Below are positions 35,767-45,029 of a stretch of DNA of 64,000 bases, one piece after another; the stretch's first letter is position 1; the number at the start of each line of letters is the position of its first letter. Location of the stretch: positions 1,364,001 to 1,428,000 of the forward strand of contig OZ244066.1 in assembly GCA_965215545.1 (NCBI GenBank), given 5' to 3'. The DNA is from MPNP01 sp965215545. Lineage in GTDB: Bacteria > Pseudomonadota > Alphaproteobacteria > Rhodobacterales > Rhodobacteraceae. The notes beneath the pieces are model-generated. The model was not told where the DNA came from. It ran no database searches and worked only from the letters and a program-made list of their open reading frames with translations. A program made the position numbers and the translations under genes.

Positions 35767-36011
35767 TCCTCGTCCTTTCTGAATTTTCGGTCAAAGAACG
35801 CGTTGTGGACAGTTTCTCCGTCTGCCAGAGTCACCACGCGCAGAACCCGCGGCATTTGGCCATCATGATGGATCTCGCCCCAGTAGCGAATGCGTCCGTC
35901 AGGTTGTGCTTCATGCCGGAGGGGTGCCGCCACGACGGCTTCACACCAAGCCAGTTCGATGTAAGGTCGTTTGCGCCGCACCTGCCCATCAAAATACCTT
36001 GCTGTTTTCAT
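35763..36011 (-). CDS. Small basic protein coupled to a DUF2283 gene
   Basis: 82 residues (MKTARYFDGQVRRKRPYIEL..., ending VVTLADGETVHNAFFDRKF). The middle QPDGRIRYWGEI and the closing block recur, from memory, in small proteins encoded just before DUF2283 genes. A DUF4258-like assignment is possible but not secure. Length, basic N-terminus and coupling suggest a toxin-like partner. No catalytic residues can be named. Confidence 0.65.
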   Translation of the reverse strand: MKTARYFDGQVRRKRPYIELAWCEAVVAAPLRHEAQPDGRIRYWGEIHHDGQMPRVLRVVTLADGETVHNAFFDRKFRKDEE

Positions 36012-36559
36012 ACGGCAACTTGCTAAGCCTTTCCTCGCCCCCGGTCAACCGGCAGATCTCAGTCCCGCGGCAGAGCGGCGCAGGGAATTTCGTCCGGATG
36101 GGCGCGTTTCCGGGCGGCCTGGATCCCCCGGGGATGTCGGCAACCCTCGGGGTGAGTGGAGGATCCATCGGGCAGGGCCTCGGAGACGAAAGTGGTGCGA
36201 CTGCCGGCGATGGCGCGTTCGCGCTCCTGGAGATTGAGCGACTCGCTCCAGTCCTTGATGCGCAGGTCGTGCGCCGCGTGGGTCTCCGGCCCGGCATGAT
36301 CGGCGGATGGCGGGGATGGCGCGGTGCATGACGACGTGATCATCATGGCTCGCACCGGCGATCGGCATGTTGGGGCGTGGGAGGCCAGGGGCATGTTGCG
36401 GGCGCCTGTTCCGACCTGCGAAAAAGGATCCCGCTGACCTGACACCGCCCATTGACCCCATGTTTCCGGCGCTGGGATGTTGCCCTGATTTCCTTTGCGG
36501 TGCCGTGAAAAATCTGTCATGGTGGCGGGTCTCGGTAATGATCAGAAGGAGGTCGGGAC
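36012..36559. other. Region without an assignable gene, possible coding relic
   Basis: About 550 bases between the leftward small gene and the BMP operon. On the minus strand 36250-36300 reads RIKDWSESLNLQERERAIAG, which looks like genuine protein sequence, but no start or family could be fixed and frames change around it. The promoter and ribosome site (AGAAGGAGG near 36543-36551) of the BMP gene lie at the right end. Confidence 0.45.
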
Positions 36560-37561
36560 ATGGTCAGGACGCAGAGCCGGATCCTGTTGCAGGCGATTGG
36601 TTTGGTGTTGGTGGTGCTTGGTGCGTCTGGGGCATTTGCCGAGGATCGAAGCGTTGTGCTGGTTGCTACACAAAAGGCGGGTGATCGGGGCCCGATCGAT
36701 GGGCTGATCGACGGTCTGGAACAGGCCGAAGCGGCCTTCGGGGTCGAGACGCGCTTCATCGAGGCGCTGGATCCGGCCACATTCGAAAACACCCTGCATG
36801 CCCTGGCCCGTCGAGGAACCGACATCATCGTGACGACATTCTTTGCCATGGGGGCCGCAGTCCAGAATCTGGCTGCCGAATACCCCGAGACCCGATTTGT
36901 CGTGGTGGTGGCCGCTCCCCTGGATCCGCCCCAGGAGAATGCCCGGATCGTCGTGTATGCAACGCAGGAAAATGCCTACCTGGCCGGAACGTTCGGGGCA
37001 ACGGCGAGTGAGACGGGCCGTCTTGGCCTGATTGCCGGTGTGCCGCTGCCGTATGTCTGGGCCGACGTCAATGCGATGACGATGGCCGCCCAGGCGGTCA
37101 AGCCTGAGGCCACAGTGACCCACGCCTTTGTCCAGTCTTTCGAGGATCCGGTCAAGGGTCGTGAAGTGGCAGCCGGATTGTATGATCAGGGGATCGATGT
37201 GATCTACACCGGCGCTGCCGCAAGCGACATCGGTGTCGTCGAGGCGGCCGATGAAACTGACAATCTGGTTATCGTGGCATCGCCGCCGCTCGTTGAGCAG
37301 GCACCCGAGAGCGTCGGTTTTGTGGCATCCTTCGAATGGGCCCGGACGATGATGATCGAAATCGAGAATGCCCTCGGTGACTTTGAGTCGGGGTTTCGTG
37401 TCGGTGGCATTGCCACGGGCGAGATCATCATGACTTTCAGTGACGCATATGCTGCCACAAATCCCGGGGCTGCTGAGGCCCGTACGGCAACAGAAGCGGT
37501 CTATGACCAGATTGCTGCGGGCCGGTTGACAGTGCCGTACGACGAAACCGAACCCAAGTAG
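36560..37561 (+). CDS. BMP-family ABC substrate-binding protein (nucleoside type)
   Basis: 333 residues with a signal peptide ending GAFAED and a strong AGGAGG before the ATG. The fold is that of the basic-membrane-protein/NupN family: FENTLHALARRGTDIIVTTFF, FGATASETGRLGLIAGVPLP, GREVAAGLYDQGIDVIYTGA, VASFEWARTMMIEIENALGD. No lipobox Cys is visible, so it is probably a soluble periplasmic protein. With the ATPase and two permeases downstream (gap 6 bp, then overlaps) it forms an importer likely to take nucleosides or related purines. The actual ligand is not readable from sequence. Confidence 0.9.
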   Translation: MVRTQSRILLQAIGLVLVVLGASGAFAEDRSVVLVATQKAGDRGPIDGLIDGLEQAEAAFGVETRFIEALDPATFENTLHALARRGTDIIVTTFFAMGAAVQNLAAEYPETRFVVVVAAPLDPPQENARIVVYATQENAYLAGTFGATASETGRLGLIAGVPLPYVWADVNAMTMAAQAVKPEATVTHAFVQSFEDPVKGREVAAGLYDQGIDVIYTGAAASDIGVVEAADETDNLVIVASPPLVEQAPESVGFVASFEWARTMMIEIENALGDFESGFRVGGIATGEIIMTFSDAYAATNPGAAEARTATEAVYDQIAAGRLTVPYDETEPK

Positions 37562-37567
37562 GGCCTG

Positions 37568-39088
37568 ATGCAGCCAACGGCTGTGCGGTGTGACAGCATT
37601 ACGGTCCAGTTTGGTCAGGTTCGTGCGCTCGATGATGTGTCGCTGGCATTCCCGGTGGGTCGGATTCATGCCCTTCTGGGTCAGAATGGTGCCGGCAAAT
37701 CGACCATGGCGGGGGTTCTCTCCGGCCTCCTGAAACCCGCAAGGGGCTCCATTGAAATCTGCGGGCGGAAAATCCAGTCCGGCCAGTCCGCCGCCGCCCG
37801 GGCAGCCGGACTTGACATCGTCCACCAGCGGTTCAGCCTGCCGCCATCATTCCGCGTGGCCGAGGCTCTGGAGTTTGCCGCCGCCCGGAAGATGGGCGGG
37901 TCGGTCTATTCGCTTCGCAGGATCGAGCAGCGTTGGCAGGAGCGGCTGGATGCTGTCGGAATCACCGTTGATTTGCGTTCCCGGTTGGCATCGCTCCCCG
38001 TCGAGACAAGACAGTCCATTGAAATCCTGCGGGCTCTGGCCAACGATGCACGGGTCCTGATACTTGATGAGCCGACAGCCCTGCTTTCACCGACGGCGAT
38101 TGACAAACTTTTCGGGCAATTGCGGGCGTTGCGCGACCGGGGTGTCACACCCATTGTCATCCTTCACAAACTGAAAGAGGTTCTGGCCGTGGCTGATACG
38201 GTCGCAATTCTCCGGCAGGGACAGCTGGTTTTGCCGCCGACACCCAAGGACACCCTGACCACAAGTGCGATCAGAACGCTCATGGTCGGCGCAGTGTCTG
38301 TTCCGGCAAGACACACCACACCCGCCAAAGACATGCCGGCCGCCGATCTGTGTCGATTGGACGGCATCGCAACTCGGTCCCGGGGGTCGGAACCCGGTCT
38401 GCATGATATCAACCTGACTCTCGGTCAGGGTGAAATCCTTGGCGTTGCAGGGATCGAGGGCAACGGACAGCGGGCTCTGGCCGAGACCATTGCCGGTCTC
38501 GAGGTCCCGCTTGCCGGCCGCCTCACCTTGGCGGGGAGCGATGTCACGGGGCAAGGAACAGCCGCACGGCGGGTCATGGGTCTCCGGATGGTCCCCTTCG
38601 ACCGAATGACCGAGGGTCTCAGTCTGACATCATCGCTTTGGGAAAATGTGCAGGGTTGGGTTGCCGAGAGATTTCGCACAGGCCCCTGGCCCCTGATCAG
38701 CATTGTGAGGATGCAGGAGTCGACGCGTACGATTCTGGATCGATTTGGTGTTTCCTACCATACCACCGCACAAAGGGGGGACACACTCTCGGGAGGGAAT
38801 ATACAGCGGGTTGTTCTTGGCCGGGAACTGGCTGGCACTCTCAAGGTCCTGCTCGCAGCGCAGCCCACGCGGGGACTTGACTTTGCCGCAACACGGTTTG
38901 TGTGGCAGGAATTGCATCGGGTCCGTGACACCGGTGCCGGGATCATTCTCATCTCATCCGATCTTGATGAACTTTTCGAGATTTCTGACCGCATCCTGGT
39001 CATGCGTGGTGGGCGGGTTGTGGGGACATTCACGCCACCCTATTCGGCCCGAACGGTTGGTTCTGCCATGATTGGAACGGGTGAATGA
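37568..39088 (+). CDS. ABC importer double ATPase, NupO/YufO type
   Basis: 506 residues containing two ATP-binding halves. First half: Walker A LLGQNGAGKST near residue 39, the signature position degenerate (LPVETRQSIEILRAL), Walker B VLILDEPTALLS. Second half: a degenerate P-loop (GIEGNGQRAL) but a good signature LSGGNIQRVVLGREL and VLLAAQPTRGLD. This asymmetry is normal for the RbsA/YufO class. It partners the BMP-type binding protein and two permeases, overlapping the next gene by four bases. Confidence 0.93.
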   Translation: MQPTAVRCDSITVQFGQVRALDDVSLAFPVGRIHALLGQNGAGKSTMAGVLSGLLKPARGSIEICGRKIQSGQSAAARAAGLDIVHQRFSLPPSFRVAEALEFAAARKMGGSVYSLRRIEQRWQERLDAVGITVDLRSRLASLPVETRQSIEILRALANDARVLILDEPTALLSPTAIDKLFGQLRALRDRGVTPIVILHKLKEVLAVADTVAILRQGQLVLPPTPKDTLTTSAIRTLMVGAVSVPARHTTPAKDMPAADLCRLDGIATRSRGSEPGLHDINLTLGQGEILGVAGIEGNGQRALAETIAGLEVPLAGRLTLAGSDVTGQGTAARRVMGLRMVPFDRMTEGLSLTSSLWENVQGWVAERFRTGPWPLISIVRMQESTRTILDRFGVSYHTTAQRGDTLSGGNIQRVVLGRELAGTLKVLLAAQPTRGLDFAATRFVWQELHRVRDTGAGIILISSDLDELFEISDRILVMRGGRVVGTFTPPYSARTVGSAMIGTGE

Positions 39089-40095
39089 ACAGGGTTGGGC
39101 AGAGTGCCGTGGCCATCCTCCCGATTGGCATTGCCGTCGCCGCCTGCCTGCTTCTCTTTGCCCTTGCCGGCTATGACATCATGTCGGTCATTCTGGGCGT
39201 TACCGAGGGAGCCCTCACCGGATTTGGATCGTTTCAGCAAACCCTGCGCTGGGCGATGCCGCTCCTGTTGATTGCTCTCGGGTTTCTGTTTTGCCTGCGG
39301 GCCGGTGAATTCAACATTGGTGGACAGGGTCAAATGATGATGGGGGGTCTTGGCAGTGTGGCGGTGGCCCTGTTGTTGCCAGGACCTGTCTGGATTGTGC
39401 TGCCGACGGCACTTCTTGCCGGGATGCTTTGTGGTCTCATCTGGTCGGGCCTCGCGGGAGTCCTGAAGGTTCAGTATCATGCGGATGAAGTCATCGTCAC
39501 ATTGATGCTGAATTTCATCGCCGTGTTGCTTGTGTCCTGGGTGACAACAGGTCCCCTGAAAGATCCGGCGGTTCGGGGGGAAACGGCATCGACACCAAAG
39601 ATCGATTCCGTGCTGCGCCTTGGCGGCAGTGACGGCATGTCACCAACACTGCTGATCCTTGTCGGGCTTGCCATTCTCGCGGCCTGGGTGATCGCCGAAC
39701 GAAGCCGAATGGGAGTGCAGCTGCGCTATGTTGGCAAGGCTCCACAGGCTGCTCGCTGGCAGGGGATGGCTGTGCACCGCCTGAAATTCCAGGCCTATCT
39801 CCTTGCCGGGACATTCGCCGGCCTGGCCGGGGCTTTCGAGGTCCTCGGTCCGAATGGCAGGCTTGTGACGGGGGCAACACCGACAATCGGCTTTACAGCG
39901 ATTGTCGTCACGATCGTGGGACTTTCCCGGGTTCCCGGGATCGTCGTTGCCGCGATTTTCTTTGGCGGTCTGCAGGCAGCCATCCTGTTCCTGCCCATCG
40001 TCTCTGACCTCCCGAGTTCCGGACTCAAGATTCTTGAGGGCATGATTGCCCTTTTCGTGACCGCCGAATTCCTCCGGCGCTGGCGCCAGCGTTGA
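39085..40095 (+). CDS. ABC importer permease, NupP/YufP type
   Basis: A 336-residue membrane protein of the branched-chain/nucleoside permease superfamily with about 8-10 hydrophobic segments. Family blocks: AGEFNIGGQGQMMMGGLGSV, VQYHADEVIVTLMLNFIAV, RSRMGVQLRYVGKAPQAARW and TAIVVTIVGLSRVPGIVVAAIFFGGL (in parts). Starts inside the ATPase stop codon. Forms the channel with the next gene product. Confidence 0.92.
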   Translation: MNRVGQSAVAILPIGIAVAACLLLFALAGYDIMSVILGVTEGALTGFGSFQQTLRWAMPLLLIALGFLFCLRAGEFNIGGQGQMMMGGLGSVAVALLLPGPVWIVLPTALLAGMLCGLIWSGLAGVLKVQYHADEVIVTLMLNFIAVLLVSWVTTGPLKDPAVRGETASTPKIDSVLRLGGSDGMSPTLLILVGLAILAAWVIAERSRMGVQLRYVGKAPQAARWQGMAVHRLKFQAYLLAGTFAGLAGAFEVLGPNGRLVTGATPTIGFTAIVVTIVGLSRVPGIVVAAIFFGGLQAAILFLPIVSDLPSSGLKILEGMIALFVTAEFLRRWRQR

Positions 40096-40099
40096 TCCA

Positions 40100-40984
40100 A
40101 TGGAATTTCTTGACCAATTCACCGTGACCACCCTGAGGAGCGCAACGCCCATTGTCATCGCCGCCGTGTTTGGCCTCTTCTCGATTCGTGCCGGGATCTT
40201 TCATCTGGGTATCGAGGGACTGATGCTGGCTTCGGCCTTTGCGGCTGTTGCGGTCGGGACCACAAGCGGTTCGGCATGGATCGGTCTCGCTGCCGCCATT
40301 GCAGTCGCACTTCTGCTCTCCGTGATCTACTGGTTTTTCATTGATCGGCTCTGCGCCGACACGGTCATTGCCGGTCTTGGACTGACGGCGCTCTGTGTCG
40401 GCGGTACGGCGTTCGCCATGCAGGCACTCTTCGATCAGCGGGGTCAGATGGCATCCACAGTGCGTCTGCCGCGCGTCATCAGCGGCGTTGAGGAGGGGCT
40501 GCTCTCCTATGTGTCCGAACTGACGATTCTGACGTGGGCGACACCGTTGCTGATTGTGCTTGCCTGGATTGTCCTCCGTCGCACCCATCTCGGTCTGCAG
40601 ATCGCCGCGGTCGGGGACTATCCTTATGGGGCCATGGCGGCAGGCGTCGATGCATCCCGGGTTCGCCTTGCCGCAATCCTGTTGACGGGGTTCGGCTGTG
40701 GCATCGCCGGCTGCCAGCTTGCCATTGGTGATGTCGCGGGATTTGCTGAAAACATGACAAACGGCAGGGGATTTTTTGCCCTTGCAGCCATGCTCTTTGG
40801 TGGATTCTCGGCAATCGCAACCGCCCTCGCCGGACTCTTCTTCGGCTTTGCCGATGCTTTTGGCATTTTTTTGCAGATCAATGACCGATCAGGCCTGCCA
40901 ACACAATTCGTGCTGATGGCACCCTTTCTTCTCACGATCCTCATCGTGACGATGTCCGGTGCCGTCCGGCAGAGGCGCGATTGA
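40100..40984 (+). CDS. ABC importer permease, NupQ/YufQ type
   Basis: A 294-residue membrane protein. Seen: FSIRAGIFHLGIEGLMLASA near the N-terminus, RRTHLGLQIAAVGDYPYGAM in the middle, and NGRGFFALAAMLFGGFSAIA near the end, all typical of the second permease in nucleoside/BMP importers. It follows the first permease by 4 bp and its stop overlaps the hydrolase start (TGATG at 40982-40986). Confidence 0.92.
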   Translation: MEFLDQFTVTTLRSATPIVIAAVFGLFSIRAGIFHLGIEGLMLASAFAAVAVGTTSGSAWIGLAAAIAVALLLSVIYWFFIDRLCADTVIAGLGLTALCVGGTAFAMQALFDQRGQMASTVRLPRVISGVEEGLLSYVSELTILTWATPLLIVLAWIVLRRTHLGLQIAAVGDYPYGAMAAGVDASRVRLAAILLTGFGCGIAGCQLAIGDVAGFAENMTNGRGFFALAAMLFGGFSAIATALAGLFFGFADAFGIFLQINDRSGLPTQFVLMAPFLLTILIVTMSGAVRQRRD

Positions 40985-41877
40985 TGATCACCCCGGCAAC
41001 CCGTTCCGCTCGTGCTCGGGAGATCGAGGACCTGTTTCGCGCCCAGGAGAGACCCCCGGTGTTCAATTTGCAGCGGGAGCGCGACAACACCGCCCGGGCC
41101 CATGAGCTGACCGGCATTCCTTCGAAGATTGTGATTCGGGAAGAGATCATTGCCGATGTCGCCTGTCTGCGCATCATGCCCGACCGTCCCCGATCGCGCT
41201 GCGAGGCCATCTACCTGCACGGTGGTGCCTTCTGTCTGATGTCGGCATGGACCCATCATCGGCTTGCCGGGCATATCGCCAATGTCATCGAGGATGCGGT
41301 CCTGGTTCCGGATTATGCGCTGGCCCCGGAGTCTCCCTTCCCGGTTGCCCGCGATCAATGCGCCCAACTCATCCGGGCCCGTCGCCGAGCTGGTGTGGCC
41401 CGGTTGATTCTCATCGGTGACAGTGCCGGAGGCGGATTGGCCCTGTCGGCTGCCTGCCATCTTCGGGATTCTGGCACGCCCTTGCCCGATGCCATGGTCC
41501 TCCTGTCGCCGTGGCTTGATCTGTCGCTTTCGGGACCGGACCTCCAGGCCGGGATCATCGATGACCCGATCCTGACCCTCAACAATCTGCGCAACTTTGC
41601 CGCCCTCTACCTTGATGGACGGGATATCCGGGACCCTGATGCCTCACCGCTCTGGAACAGGTTTGAGAATCTTCCACCCCTCCTCGCCCACTCGGCGGAA
41701 CTGGATCTCCTGCGCGAGGATGTGTTCCGTCTTGCCGATGCATGGCCTGATCCGCCACTGATCCGGCACAGGCATTGTCCGGGCATGCTGCATTCCTTTC
41801 ACTTTTTTGCCGGTGCAATGCCGGAGGCCGACCAGGCCATCCGGGACATCGGACGGTTTGTCGACGACTGCATCTGA
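40984..41877 (+). CDS. Alpha/beta hydrolase, hormone-sensitive-lipase-like family
   Basis: 297 residues with oxyanion motif YLHGGAFCL near residue 80, nucleophile GDSAGGGLAL, DPDASPLWN, and the catalytic His in GMLHSFHFF near residue 275. The acid is probably in the ELDLLREDVF region. Hydrolyses small esters or lactones in the cytosol. Coupled to the permease by an overlapping stop/start, so it may process an imported ester-linked substrate. A TTG one codon upstream is rejected in favour of the ATG. Confidence 0.88.
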   Translation: MITPATRSARAREIEDLFRAQERPPVFNLQRERDNTARAHELTGIPSKIVIREEIIADVACLRIMPDRPRSRCEAIYLHGGAFCLMSAWTHHRLAGHIANVIEDAVLVPDYALAPESPFPVARDQCAQLIRARRRAGVARLILIGDSAGGGLALSAACHLRDSGTPLPDAMVLLSPWLDLSLSGPDLQAGIIDDPILTLNNLRNFAALYLDGRDIRDPDASPLWNRFENLPPLLAHSAELDLLREDVFRLADAWPDPPLIRHRHCPGMLHSFHFFAGAMPEADQAIRDIGRFVDDCI

Positions 41878-41884
41878 GGCCGGA

Positions 41885-42973
41885 ATGGACGTGCACTCTC
41901 GACTCTTGTCCTGGTATGACCGCCGGGGTCGCGATCTTCCCTGGCGCAACCCCCGGGGTGCAAACATGCGTCCGGATCCTTACAGGGTCTGGTTGTCCGA
42001 GATCATGCTGCAGCAGACGACAGTGCGGGCCGTTGAACGCTATTATGCCAGATTCCTGCAGACCTGGCCCACAGTCGAGGCCCTGGCTGCGGCTGACGAG
42101 GCCGATGTTCTCGCTGCCTGGGCTGGTCTTGGCTACTACACCCGGGCACGCAACCTCCACAGATGCGCCCGGACTCTCGCACAGGATTTCGGCGGTTCAT
42201 TCCCCGAGCATCCATCGGCGCTCAAGCGACTCCCTGGCATTGGTGACTATACCGCCGCAGCGATTGCCGCGATTGCCTTTGATTATCCGGTGATTGCCAT
42301 CGACGGCAACATCGAACGCGTCCTGGCACGTCTCTTTGCCGTGGAAACGCCCCTGCCAGCCGGCAGGAAAGATCTCTGCCAGCACGCCGGATCCCTGGTC
42401 ACGCCCCTGCGTCCCGGCGATTTTGTCCAGGCTCTCATGGACCTTGGCGCCATGATCTGCCGTCCGGTGACGCCGCACTGTGCAACATGTCCCTGTGCTC
42501 CACATTGCCGGGCCCATGCCCTTGGCCGACAATCCGAATTTCCCGTCAAGCCAAAGCGACCCGAACGCCCCCTGCGCAAGGGCATCCTCTACATCGGTCG
42601 CCGAGAAGATGGGTCGTGGTTGTTGGAAAAGCGACCAGGGAACGGGCTGCTGGGTGGCCTGCATGGCTGGCCGGGCTGCATCTGGGACCGCAGTCTCCCT
42701 GCCGGGCCGCCATGTGGCGGTGACTGGGGTCCGGCCGCGACCCATGTCCATCACGGTTTCACGCACTTCAAGGCTCAAATTGAGGTGCAGACAGCGTTGC
42801 TTGCCAGTGGCAGCGTGCCCACACGTGGCATATTCGTTCCCGCTGATCACTTCGACCCGGGCACGCTTCCCATCCTCATGCAAAAGGCTTTTCGGGTGGC
42901 TGAGGCCCATCTCGCACTGGCCGATGAGGACCGCCTGTGGCAACCGGTGCACGCCCGTACGCAGAAGGCATGA
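41885..42973 (+). CDS. mutY: A/G-specific adenine DNA glycosylase
   Basis: 362 residues. Removes adenine mispaired with 8-oxoguanine. Seen: LPWRNPRGANMRPDPYRVWL and SEIMLQQTTVRAVERYY, the helix-hairpin-helix LPGIGDYTAAAIAAIAF, catalytic Asp region AIDGNIERVLARLFAVE, and the 4Fe-4S cluster Cys set in CRPVTPHCATCPCAPHC (C-x6-C-x2-C-x5-C). A C-terminal MutT-like domain includes LLGGLHGWPG and HGFTHF. Start at the ATG at 41885. Complete, 7 bp after the hydrolase stop. Confidence 0.94.
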   Translation: MDVHSRLLSWYDRRGRDLPWRNPRGANMRPDPYRVWLSEIMLQQTTVRAVERYYARFLQTWPTVEALAAADEADVLAAWAGLGYYTRARNLHRCARTLAQDFGGSFPEHPSALKRLPGIGDYTAAAIAAIAFDYPVIAIDGNIERVLARLFAVETPLPAGRKDLCQHAGSLVTPLRPGDFVQALMDLGAMICRPVTPHCATCPCAPHCRAHALGRQSEFPVKPKRPERPLRKGILYIGRREDGSWLLEKRPGNGLLGGLHGWPGCIWDRSLPAGPPCGGDWGPAATHVHHGFTHFKAQIEVQTALLASGSVPTRGIFVPADHFDPGTLPILMQKAFRVAEAHLALADEDRLWQPVHARTQKA

Positions 42974-43948
42974 ACGGGTTTCGGGTCCGTATGGGAAATC
43001 CCCGTGCCACTCCGAGCGGCAACGGTGGCAGAGAGGTCAGCGCGCAATGATCTGACTGCCCCGCCCGCCATCGCTCCTCCAGAGTGGGCAGGTGCCGGCA
43101 AGGACCAGATCCGGGACCATCTTGCCAAGGGCCGGAGTCCCGATCCGATGGCCCGGCGGCTCCGAAGGGGAGTCGGGCAACGGTCAACCGGTCGCGGATC
43201 GACGCCCACGGTCGGACCGCCAGGAAAAGGGGTGGTGCTCCCTACACCCAGCCCAACCCACCGGCGCACACAGCCATCCCGAAAAGGCGTCCCGGGTATG
43301 TCGACCGAAAATTCATCAGGCCGGGAGCCCGGGACTTCTCCCGGGAGGAGACTTCACCCGGTGCTGACGCTGTGTTGACTGCAAGATGCGGTCGCCGGGA
43401 GCCAGCCTGCAGGCCACACCATCGCACCCTGACAACGGCAGGGCGTGTGCCAGCCATGCCACGGTGGTGAGGGCCCTCACTGTCGAGTTCGACCTTGCTC
43501 AGCCGACCACTCGTGGAAGCGTGGTCTGAGCGGGCACACGAACGGTCCGGTGCGCGACCCTGCCCAAGACCACAGACGTCCATTCCCTCAATGACGGGGC
43601 CATGCCGGACAGCCTCAATGACCGGCCCCGCAAGTTGCCTGGCGACCGGACACCGGTCGAGGTTTTTGCCCAGTCCCCGGGGACAGGCTCACGCACAGGT
43701 GAGCCGGAGCGTACCCGACGCATCAGCAATTCCGCGCCGATCCGCGGGGTCCTTGTCGGAATCTGCAGGGACGGCTCAGCTCGCAATTCACGGGATCGGG
43801 TCACCTGTGGGCCGAAGAGCAGTGCCGGCGGGTCGAGGATGGATCACCATGGTCAGCCCTCGCCCGCCATCCGGTTGACCCCTGGCCAGTGGACCTCAGA
43901 CTGGAATCGGGGCTTTCCTTGATCGCGGATACGGGAGACTCTGCCCCT
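42974..43948. other. Gene-poor GC-rich tract
   Basis: About 975 bases between mutY and a leftward secreted-protein gene. Several overlapping open frames exist on both strands, but none shows family blocks, ribosome site or codon pattern of a real gene. It is probably decayed DNA similar to 18081-19548. No inverted ends were found. Confidence 0.5.
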
Positions 43949-44578
43949 TTACTGAACCGACCTTAATTCAAGAGGTGTCAATGACCCAAGGCGATCTGCA
44001 CATGGAGAACCTTCCCACAGGGTGCTCGGATCGCATTCGGCCCAAAACTTCGCGTCGGGCTCTCCCCCGCTGATCGGACCAAAACTAATGAGTTTTGGCT
44101 GTGGCGCGGCGCCTTCCGTCAGGGCTCGAACAATTTCTGCCCCAATTTCACGTGGCACATCCGGCTCAAGTGGCTCTTCGGACAAAAGAAAGTCGCAATA
44201 TGCGTCCCTGGATACCCATGACTTGAATTCAGGAACCTTTTGGTCGTCTTGGCCGGAGGGAAGCCAATCCAGTTTTGCAACCCCGTAATTTCCATCCACC
44301 AATGCACCACCCATGCTGGAACTGCATTTGAATTCGTTGGCAGCGTAAATATAGAGTGGCACCTTACCCTCAAAAGAATCAGGTGCAAAAATCGCCAGCG
44401 ATCCCCACTGCACTTTCCCTATCAGGCTGAATGTCGCCGGATCCACAACATTGGATATCTGTCGAAGCTCGTATCCGGGACCAAGCTGCGGCGACTGATT
44501 TTCTTCCTCTTTTTCCTGTGCGCTGGCACTCGTTGCCAAAGTGACTCCAGCCAGTACGACCTTCAAGAACCGAACCAT
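43949..44578 (-). CDS. Secreted protein of unknown family
   Basis: 209 residues: a signal peptide MVRFLKVVLAGVTLATSASA cleaved before QEKEEENQ, an acidic start of the mature chain, then a domain with four Cys residues (EFKCSSSMG, DAYCDFLL, WAECDPST, SPCADRL) that could form two disulfides. Base composition is less GC-rich than the flanking operons, hinting at transfer. No relatives are recognised and no partner gene is adjacent. Confidence 0.65.
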   Translation of the reverse strand: MVRFLKVVLAGVTLATSASAQEKEEENQSPQLGPGYELRQISNVVDPATFSLIGKVQWGSLAIFAPDSFEGKVPLYIYAANEFKCSSSMGGALVDGNYGVAKLDWLPSGQDDQKVPEFKSWVSRDAYCDFLLSEEPLEPDVPREIGAEIVRALTEGAAPQPKLISFGPISGGEPDAKFWAECDPSTLWEGSPCADRLGSLTPLELRSVQ

Positions 44579-45029
44579 TCTGCACTGTCCTCGTCAACCA
44601 TCAATCTTGATGTGTTGGCACTGGGGCCGCAATGAGTATGCCGAGCTGGCTTGCAAGCCATTAACAGACAGGCATTTCCAAGAGTGCCATATCATTATTT
44701 GCCATGGCACGCATTGCTGTCTCAACAGATTGGATCGACTCCGACAAGAATACCATGACCCTTCTCGGGGCCGCAATGATGACACCGGCACTTGATGTTT
44801 CATGTAACTGTTCGGATTCCTGAACAGTTGCCCACTGGGAAGAACGGAATGTCAAACTGATCAACAACCCATGAATAACGATTTTCCCGTGGTTTTCCGA
44901 GGACCCCACTGGGCTGTGGACACATTGTCATGTGGCCGAGGACCTGAAAAGTTAACAAATGCAACGGGTGCCAGAAAAATGTTGTGTTGAGCGGACAACC
45001 ATGCAATACTCGGAGCGGACACGTTCCAG
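44579..45029. other. Divergent intergenic region upstream of the sugar importer
   Basis: About 450 bases, moderately AT-rich, between the leftward secreted-protein gene and the rightward importer operon. GTGCCAT/ATGGCAC forms an inverted repeat at 44684-44710, and GAGCGGACA occurs twice close to the importer start (44989-44997 and 45013-45021). These are candidate regulator sites. No coding gene is recognised. Confidence 0.5.

Noticed and set aside
36542..37825. 427-codon open frame antisense to the BMP binding protein
   Set aside because: The forward product has a signal peptide, ribosome site and operon context; the reverse has none.
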